Assembly: GCF_033439725.1 (NCBI RefSeq)
Contig: NW_026944385.1
Location: forward strand, 2,017,001 to 2,081,000
DNA: 64,000 nucleotides
Source: Neurospora tetraspora
Lineage: Eukaryota; Ascomycota; Sordariomycetes; Sordariales; Sordariaceae
Direction: 5' to 3'
In this document: positions 55,101 through 64,000 of the stretch, piece by piece
Layout: the number at the start of each line of letters is the position of its first letter
How positions within the stretch are numbered: the first letter of the stretch is position 1
The notes under the pieces: generated by a model
Databases searched by the model: none
What the model was told of the DNA's origin: nothing
The model's input: only the letters and a program-made list of their open reading frames with translations
Program-made: the position numbers and the translations under genes

Positions 55101-58100
55101 AAATAATATTATAATATAAAAGTAAAAACTTTTCGAATTTTACGTAATAGTTATTAAATTATTTTTAATTTACCTCTTATCCTATATATACTTTTATAAT
55201 TAGAATAGTTTCGTCGATTTACTAGAATAAAATTAATTCGATAATTACCCTTCTATTCCTTTCGGATTCCGCTATTAAAATCATTTCTTCTATAAATAAG
55301 CGTATTTCTCAACCTTCTTTATTCTTATTATTGCTTCTTAAATTATAGTGCCTATTATTTTTATATTTACCTAACCGACGTAATTTATTATTTCATTTAA
55401 ATATTGCCATAAATTTAATATTTCTAAATTCACTAATAAGAACTCCTCCTAAGTATATAATTTCTTTTTTAATATCGATAATTACTATTTCGAATACCCC
55501 CGGATACCCCTTTTTTTCGCCGTTAACTATATCGAAAGTAATTTTAAAAATATATAAATTAAATATATTACAACCTTCAAAAAAAAAATCGATTATAACC
55601 CTATCTATAACATTTCTATTTAGAAAGACCTACGTATTTTTCTAAAGAAGGAATATAACGGTAATACCTAAAGTATTAAATACTCCGCCTTTACTAATTT
55701 TAAACGTATATAATAAAGTACTACCGAAACTATTCGCACGTTCTACGACCGTTTCTATACTAAAATACTCAATTTATCCTACAAATAATTAGAATATCCG
55801 CGCATCCTATAATGAATAAATTATTTACGTCCTTATTTACGTAAGAGCGTTTTATTAGCTAATAATATTAATATATTAATTAAAGCGGTAGCCTATATAA
55901 AATAAATATAAAATTTAAAAACTTTAAAATTAATAATATAGTATTAGCGCCTTTAAATATTATATTCTTACTTATCATTTCCCTCTTTTCTTCCTACCCC
56001 TACTCTTATTTCTATTCCTATATTTAGTCCTAATCTTAGTAATTTCTTTCGTCCTTTTCCTACGGTCTCTACCAATCTTAATATTATTTATTATTATTAT
56101 AATTAATTTAAATATACGTACGGCTAATACTGGGTAATAAAACTACGTAATATTTACTATAAATATAATACATTTAAAGATTTAATATTTTCTTATATTA
56201 AATATACTTATTATAATTATAGTAAGTTAGGCTATATATTGTATTAATACCCTATTCCCTATAATACTCTAATTTAAGGCGCGAATATTAAGCCGGTAAT
56301 ACTAATAAAAATTATAATTACTTCGGCCTAAGGAAATATAAATATATTATAATTATATTTAAATATATAGTTATTAATAAAAATATATAGAAATTAGCGG
56401 GAAATTTAAAATTTAATAGATTTTAGTGCGGAATTAAATTTTATTAAAAAGTATTTACTTCCGTCGGACGCTAAAATAGAATTAGTAAATTACTGTTTCA
56501 TTAATTTCATATTTTAACCTATTCCTACATATAATTCGATTACTTATTTTATTAAAATATATAATTCTTATAATATTAAACGGAAGAAAAGGATTATATT
56601 TATAATTATCAATTCCTTTAATATAAATATTATCTTCAGTTACTTTTAGTTATATGAGTATAATTTTGAAATCGATTAGCGTTAGAAGAAGTTCTAACTT
56701 CGGATTAAAATATAAAATTTAAAGAGGAATAAAGAGCCGACCAAAAATATTTATAAAGTTATAATACTTTTCTACAGTCCGTAATAAAATTTAATCCTTA
56801 TTTTAAACCTGAAAGAAATATTAAAATCTATTAATAGTTTTAATCTTTTATTATATTCGACTATCCCTTTCAAAGTTCTCCTATTCTTACGTATAGAATT
56901 TTCAACCTTATTAAATATCCTAAATTCCCTTAATATTCCTTCTAATATACTTACTTTTATATCCTTTAATATATCTCCGGATATACCATTTAAAATTTTT
57001 AAGGTTACGTTAAACGGAATTTACCCACCGTTGGAACCCTTAATAGAATTAATAGTTCTAAAGCCGCCCGTCGCCGAACCCGAAAAGAAGGAAATAATCG
57101 CCGCCGAACCGATAATCCCTCTAAAATATAAAGAATTTTAATAAATATTTAAAATATTGGCTATACTCCTAGTATAATATAACTATTTAAAATATTATAT
57201 CAATTTAATCGAAGGAAAGTCTGCTTCTTAAGGCCCTATTTATACGTTTAATATTAAAGAATTAGAAGTACTCTAGGAATAATTAGCGGAAACGTTATAT
57301 AAGGAATAAATTTGTCTATCTATTAGCCCGGCAAAGGCTCCTATTATTTTTATTCCGAAAAAAGGAAGTAAATTAAAATTATATATCGATTACTATATAT
57401 TTAATGAGGTAATAAAGAAGAACTATATAGCGTTGCCTTTTATTAAATTTTTTAGATTAATTATTGTTAATAAAGATTTTTATAAAATTAGATTTCAAGG
57501 ACGTATATTATTATATTCGGATTAAATAGGAGAGTAAAAAGAAAATAGCATTTCGTATAAAATATAGGTACTATAAATTCTTAATTATATTAATAGAATT
57601 AATTAAAACTCTTACTATTTGTTAAACGTATATTAATAATATATTGGCGGGCTTAATTAATATTATTTATATCGTTTATTTTCATAATATAATAATATAT
57701 AGTAAAAATAAAAGAAATTATTATAAACATATTAAAGAAATTCGCTAACGTTTATATAAGCATAACCTATATATTAACTTAAGTAAATATAAATTTTATA
57801 TTAAGAGGGTTTCGTTTTTAAATTACATAGTTTTACTTAAGAGTATTTTAATAAATCCGGAAAGGGTTATAGCAATTACGGATTAGGAAGCTCCGAAAAA
57901 TATTTACAATATCTAAATTTTCTTAAGGTTTATAAGATTCTATCGACGGTTTATAATATTCTACTCTAAAATTACAATTCTATTAACGGATTTATTAAAG
58001 GGAAAAAAATGGAAATTATTCAAATTATTAAAACCGGTTAAAGTAGCGTTCGGAGAGTTCAAATAACTATTTTAGGAAGTACTGATATTATAGCACTTTA

Positions 58101-59690
58101 ATCCTTCCTTATTAATTTGAATAAAAACAAATACGTCTAATTTCATAATTAGCGAAGTATTAACGTAATTATAGAAAATATATTAGTACCCTATTATATT
58201 CTTTTCTCGTAAAAAATCTCTAAAGGAAATACATTATAATATTAACGATAGCGAATTATTAATAATTATAAGCGCGCTAAAGGTATAGAAATAATATTTA
58301 TTATATATTAATTAATTTTTCTTTATTATTATAAATTATTTAAACTTTTAATATTTTAAAAGTAAGGATAGGATTAGCGCACAATAAAATTAGTAAACGT
58401 TAGAATTAGTAATATATAATCTCGGTATTAAATATTAAATAAAACGATTTAATCCAGCGAACGGGTTATTATTCAAGCTATAATTATACAAAGTTATTAA
58501 AGTAATTAAAGAAGATTATCCTTTAATATAAATTATTAAGGAAGGCGAAGAGAAGGGAAAGGCGATACGGAACGGAATTATATTAGACGGTAATATAAAG
58601 AAAATATTATTAATCGGTTAAAAAATATAAAAGGCGGCAGCGGAAAAGAGAAAATAGTACGAAGATGATAGAAAAAATAAATTAGTTTAAAAATTGGATT
58701 GGGAGGACGATAATTAGGAAAGGGAATATAAAAAATATAGTATTAGGGAAAATAAAAAATTATTTAAGGAGTATAAGGGTTTAAATAAAGACGAAAAAAT
58801 ACTAAAAAAGATAATATAATTTATAAACGAAACTGCTGTAAATTATAAAGGAAGGGTAAATAATGTCGTCGTTAATCGTATAAGAATATACGTAATAATT
58901 ATAAAAGTATAAAAGGAAGGTAAATAATTTCTTTTATTAAATTAATAATTATTAGAAATATAAAGATTAAATCCTTTTATATTGGAAGAAGTATAAAAAG
59001 AATTGGGGAGAAGTCAGAGAATAGAAAATTAAAAGATAAGAGAAAATGGAATACTATATTATTATTACTAAATTTACGTACCGGAGAATATACGGTCGGA
59101 ATTCTTTTATACTTATTATAATAATATTATAGCCGGATATTTGAAATAACGAAAAACGTTTAAAAAGATTAATTAATACTATTACTAGGCTATTATCGCC
59201 GCCGACGTAGAAGCTTATATCCGCTAATATCTAATATATTAAAAAGCTAAACCTTAGAATTATAAATTATATAGGATCTTCGCATCATTACCTATTCTAA
59301 TAATACTATAGTAAAATATCTTTTATAATTTTATTACAGGCCTACCCAAATTTTATAACCTTATATCTAATCGAACTTATGATACTATTCTAATTATCGT
59401 CGACCGTTTTATTAAATTCGCATTCTATATCCCAATATAGAAGATAATTACCATATAGCAATTCGTATATTTATCTTAATAAATTATATTCTAACCGTTC
59501 GGGCTCCTAAATTCTATTATATTTAATAGAGGGAGCCTTTTTATAAATAACTTTTAGAAAATTCATCGCGAATTATTAAATATTTAATACCGATTAAATA
59601 TTATTTAATAACCGTAAACGGACGAATAAATAGAATAATAGAATTAAAATTTAGAATTATACCTACAGATCTTCTATAATTATCACGGGG
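55100..59690 (+). mobile_element. LTR retrotransposon fossil, Ty3/Gypsy-like
   Basis: Broken throughout by RIP-type mutation, with very many breaks. Faint traces in the usual Ty3/Gypsy order on the plus strand support the family: a capsid-like part near 55.7 kb, reverse transcriptase near 57.2-57.5 kb and integrase near 59.3-59.6 kb. It stops abruptly at about 59,690, where another element begins, so its right part is displaced or lost. The left boundary and its LTR were not found. Old or at least thoroughly mutated; dead. Confidence 0.6.
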
Positions 59691-62600
59691 CGAGAGGGTA
59701 CCGTTGGGGGTAGGGTAAGATATACGTTATTGTACGAAGGAGAGAAAAGGAAGTATGCGTAGAAGACTAGCTATATAGGCGAGAACCTAGCAGACCAGTC
59801 CGTACGTGCGTACGTAAAACTACACAGAATTAGAATATATAACCAATACGTAAATATATAGTTATAAGCTATAGTACTAGCTCTAGTATAGCATATATAT
59901 GGTCAATACAATATAATTATATTATAAGCTAACCCTATAGTACTATCCCCTCTTAAAAGAAGTTCATAAAATTAAAAAATCTATATATATATAAAATAAT
60001 ACATTTATTACTTTAATAATTCCATTTAAACCCTCTCCTCTATCGTCAACTCCCTTAATAATATACCCGGGTCGACTTCTAAACCCTCCTCGTTATAATC
60101 TACGAAATGAGCTTTTGGTATATACTTAAATTAAATATTTACTAGCCTTTTTAAAATTCTCGCGAAGGCTATCTCTAAGCCCTTAATTTCGTATTTATTT
60201 GGAATGCCGTCAAATAAGCGTAATATTAGTATAGTTACAGCGGCGGTAATTTTTCGTTAAACGAGGCGGGCGGAGCGCCGCCGCGGGGGCTTTAGAGTAG
60301 CCGGTGCCGTTATTAGCGCCGGGTTATTTTAAATAACGGCCGGGGCTCAAAATACTAATATATCCTAAATATCCGGGAGTATAAGTAAATTAGGGGATTC
60401 ATTATAGAAGCGTTAGAATATTTCTTCGTAGTCGATAATATAATCTTTAAGCTCCTAAATCGGTTAGTTATTACCCTTCTACTTTACATAATAGTATTAA
60501 TAAAAATTACTACTAAATTAAACGTAGTCGATAATCTTCTCGAAGTCCTATTCTTTTTATTCCTTATAATTATCCGTCTTAATTATTATACAGCCGTCAT
60601 TTACTTTTATATTTAACAACGTATTTTAGTTAGGGAGGCCTCTTCCGATTTATAGTTATATTATAAATATATAGAATGTTAATAAATATTTTATATTCGT
60701 TGGGAGTATAAGATATACTATATAGCTTTCAATTCGTATAATGCGGAAGGGGCCTTCCTATCGAAAATAAAATTTTAAGAATAGGCGGCTATTAACAAAA
60801 TTTATTACATTTAATAAAACTATATCGCTTAGATAATACTTAGGGAAGTCGATACGTTTCCTATTAGCGTTATTTTTATATTGTTTTTAAGTACGGCGAG
60901 TTTATTAAATTACGAAGTTTTAAATCTTTTAAAAACGGTCTATTAATTTAAAAACTTTATAATATTCTTTTAGTTAAGCCGGCAATAAATTTAGGGGGGG
61001 TAATATACAAAATTTAATACCTATTTATAAATAATAATTATAATTAATGAAGAAAAGGCAAATACTTATTAACAAGAATACAACGTTATTAATTGCAATT
61101 AGTAACTACTTTGCTTAATCCGTTTATATTTAATTAATATAGAATTATAAGGATTATTCTATCTTAACGTTAATTCATTCGGTCTAAATATTAATTTGAG
61201 GGTAGAAAGCGGAAATTGATTTACGAATAATAGATAATTTTTTATAAAGGGTAAATTAGAAATGCAATATAAATTAAATATTTCTATCGGATAGGACGGT
61301 AATTATTAAATTGTAAATCGAATAAATATAATTTATAAAGCGATCTACGAACTCTTTGGCTTCTAGGGTTATAATTAGAATATAGTATTATATTTTAATT
61401 AGGCGGTCGACGATAATAGTAATATATTTAAAAGTCTAGCCGAAGTAAGTACTTTTTAATAACAGGGTAACGTAATCGATTATAACGTCCTTCTATAGCA
61501 TTAAGGATACAGCTACAGGTTTAAAATAACTAGCGGAACTTTATTTAATTAATTTAGTTTTTATATAAGGAAGATATCCCTTATAAAAGATCTTTATATG
61601 ATTATATATACTTTTTAATAAAATTCGCGTTATAAAAATTCGTACGTAGCGTTACAATTAGGGTAGCCTACGCTTAAGGTATTGTATTAACAATCAATTA
61701 ATTAGAATTAAAACTTTTTATTATAAGGGTCAATAATAATTCTATCCCGCTATTTCGTAATATTATTAACGATATAATATTCTAAGAAAGTACAATAGAA
61801 AACCCTCTTAATTATCAATAGCTACTAGCACTTTACTTAGTTTATTAAATAAGAGATTAATTTTTATAAAAATATAAAAGTTTCGTAACTTGCCCGGATT
61901 AAATTATTAGTCGATTTATTATTAAAGTTATTTATATTTAATAAGTATAGGAAAAAATTAATAGCGGGGTCTTCTTCGGAAAGGGAATTGTATTTAAATT
62001 ATAAGGGGTCTAATAGAACCTTCTTACGTACTACAAATTTATTATCTTCCGTATTATCAGGGCGGTCGTTTAGTTTGTAGCTTAGCGCGTCCGGGCGGAG
62101 GTTTTTAGAACTTAGTATATATTTAATCAGGAAGTTAAAATAGGATAGGAATTGAAATTATTATATATAGCGTTAAGTAAATTACTTATTAATTATAAGA
62201 GTTTATAGATCCCCATAATTTATTCGAATATTAAAAGGTTATTAAGCCCCTTCGGATTTTAGCCTCTATTCTTCTAATATTTTAATAATAGCGATCAAGT
62301 CTTTATTATGAATATTATAATTATATTTTTAGGACGTATATTTTATTAAAAAGTAAGCTATTAGGTAAAAGATTCCGTCGTCTCTATATTAGGAGAGGGT
62401 GCCTCCTATAACCTAATTGGAGGTATTTATCTTTACGACCGTCTTCTTAATTTAATTATAATTTTTAAGTATAAGTTTTTCTATAAAAGGCTTCTTTAAT
62501 ACTTTGAAAAATCGTTAATAGGCGTTATTTTAAATTTACGTAGTATTTCTCTTAATAAATTCGTAAAGTACGGTCGCTATAATCGAAAAATCTTTTATAA

Positions 62601-64000
62601 AATACTTATAGAAGTTTACGAAGTTTAAAAAGGACTATAGGGACTTCTTAGATTCGGAGGCCTACTATTCCGTAATTATTTTAATTTTCTCTAAATTTAT
62701 TTCGATACCGTCCGGCGTAATAATTAAACTTAAATACTTTAAACGTATTATATAGAATTCGTACTTATCGATATTAATATCAAGGCCCGCCTAACTAAAT
62801 CTATTAAATATATTATTAATATAGTATTTATAGTTTCGTATATTATTGAATAAATACAAATATTATCGAAGTAAATAGTAATATAAATATTAAAGACGTT
62901 ATAAAGGATATTATTAATATAATTTTAGAAAGCTTTTAGGGCGCTTTGTAAGTTAAAAGGTATTATTAAAGATTTAAATAGATTAAATTGTATAATGAAA
63001 GCGGTTATTTATTTATAATTTCGTTTAATGCGAATACGGTTAAAGGTAGCGATTATATCGAATTTAGTAAAAATTTTAGTGCGGTAAGTTATATCGAAAG
63101 TTTTTTTTAATTAATAATAAAAGGTAGTGAAATTGAAAGATAATATTATTAATACTTCTATAGTTAATATAAATGCTTACTTTACTACTTAGCTTCTTAA
63201 TAAATAATATTAATAACGATACTTCGGGTTAGAAAGGTTTAATAAATTTCTTCTTAAAATTATTATTGATTTATATTTTAATAATATTAAATTTATCGGG
63301 GTTAAAAGCGCGGCCGCGCGAAGCGGGCAGCATAGCTCCTAAGCGGAATTTAAATTTAAAATTATAAGATCGAATAGGAGGAAAGACTTCAACGCCTTTT
63401 TATTTAAACATACTAATATAATACTAGTATTATTTAAAGAATTTAGTTTAAATTTAGGCGTCGGTCTTAGGGGGTTTATCAGCTTTCTCGTAAAATTTAA
63501 TAATATGTTCTAATATAATTTTATTAATAGAAATATTATTAGTTATAAAGTAATCGTTAATAACCTTTTCGCAATAGGGAAAGTTTTCTTCCTTACCAGT
63601 AAAATAAATAAAGTTAGCTACCTTTATTATATAAAATATATCCTTATTTCCCTTGCTAGCTAAAATATCGATTTATTAGTAGAAATAACTATTAAAGAAT
63701 CGTTTATACTCCTAACCTTTCACTTCTAATACTTTCTTAATTATATTCTCTATTAAACCGCTATTAATATTTTTAAAATTTAAGGTTCCTCCTTCTTCCT
63801 CTACTTAATCCTCTTCAACTATTCTTTTAATACCCTCTTCTATATTAGTTCGTATTGTACAGATAATTTGTAACTTATGTTTTTCGGCTAACTAATTAAA
63901 ATTTAATACAGATAGTTCCTTAATATTGTTAGGGTTGATAAGACCTTTAGGAATACTATAAAATTTAATCGATATATAGTAATTAACGTTATTAATACAA
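59690..64000 (-). mobile_element. Second LTR retrotransposon fossil, Ty3/Gypsy-like, opposite orientation, runs off the window
   Basis: It starts at about 59,690, within the integrase side of the preceding fossil. A less AT-rich block of about 260 bp (to about 59,950) looks like an LTR. It is followed by a polypurine-tract-like sequence read on the minus strand (AAGAGGGG), which places the element on the minus strand. Traces of a reverse transcriptase region lie on the minus strand near 62.7-63.1 kb. It is broken throughout by RIP, and its other end is beyond 64,000. The arrangement suggests insertion of this element into the previous one. Confidence 0.5.

Noticed and set aside
1-64000. CRISPR arrays, bacterial operons, 5S rRNA genes
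   Set aside because: None seen. Spliceosomal introns and fungal families show a eukaryotic nuclear sequence, and I found no dispersed 5S-like sequence.

Overview
The window reads as a filamentous ascomycete, most likely Neurospora or a close relative in the Sordariales. The signs are short spliceosomal introns (about 55-135 bp) with GTAAGT-type donors, fungal families (Zn2Cys6 regulator, DUF7136, LysM, Arp1-type amidase), an intron-bearing tRNA-Phe, and sharp switches between GC-balanced gene islands and extremely AT-rich blocks with no long open frame. Those blocks look like repeats mutated by RIP (repeat-induced point mutation).

Layout: 0-6.4 kb holds a GPI-type DUF7136 protein, a LysM gene with a decayed second half, a small coiled-coil protein and tRNA-Phe. 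6.4-19.2 kb holds an amidase gene split by a 4.1 kb TIR transposon, an MFS permease of the allantoate/nicotinate type, and a divergent Zn2Cys6 regulator. This looks like a small amide-uptake and hydrolysis locus whose enzyme has been knocked out. 20-35.4 kb is a cluster of lineage-specific genes. Four share a C-terminal module of about 42 residues (core WGG..xFMx[SA][YF]G), and two share an N-terminal module. A hAT-like MITE lies among them, as does a 4 kb mosaic of broken reading frames that includes a piece of S-adenosylmethionine decarboxylase.

35.7-53 kb holds a Baeyer-Villiger-type monooxygenase, a short-chain dehydrogenase, an alpha/beta hydrolase and a long-chain alcohol oxidase. Together these could oxidise a ketone to an ester, hydrolyse it and oxidise the alcohol. 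A complete but RIP-degraded LTR retrotransposon fossil (40.8-48.4 kb, intact 5-bp target duplication) splits the set, and a Tc1/mariner-type MITE lies inside it. A tRNA-Gly follows at 53.1 kb. From about 53.2 kb to the end the sequence is AT-rich heterochromatin-like DNA made of degraded LTR elements, with one apparently inserted into another.

Exon boundaries were inferred by eye from splice signals and frame continuity. Well-supported models (permease, regulator, monooxygenase, dehydrogenase, hydrolase, alcohol oxidase, four of the cluster genes) close exactly in frame. The 27-33 kb models are weak.
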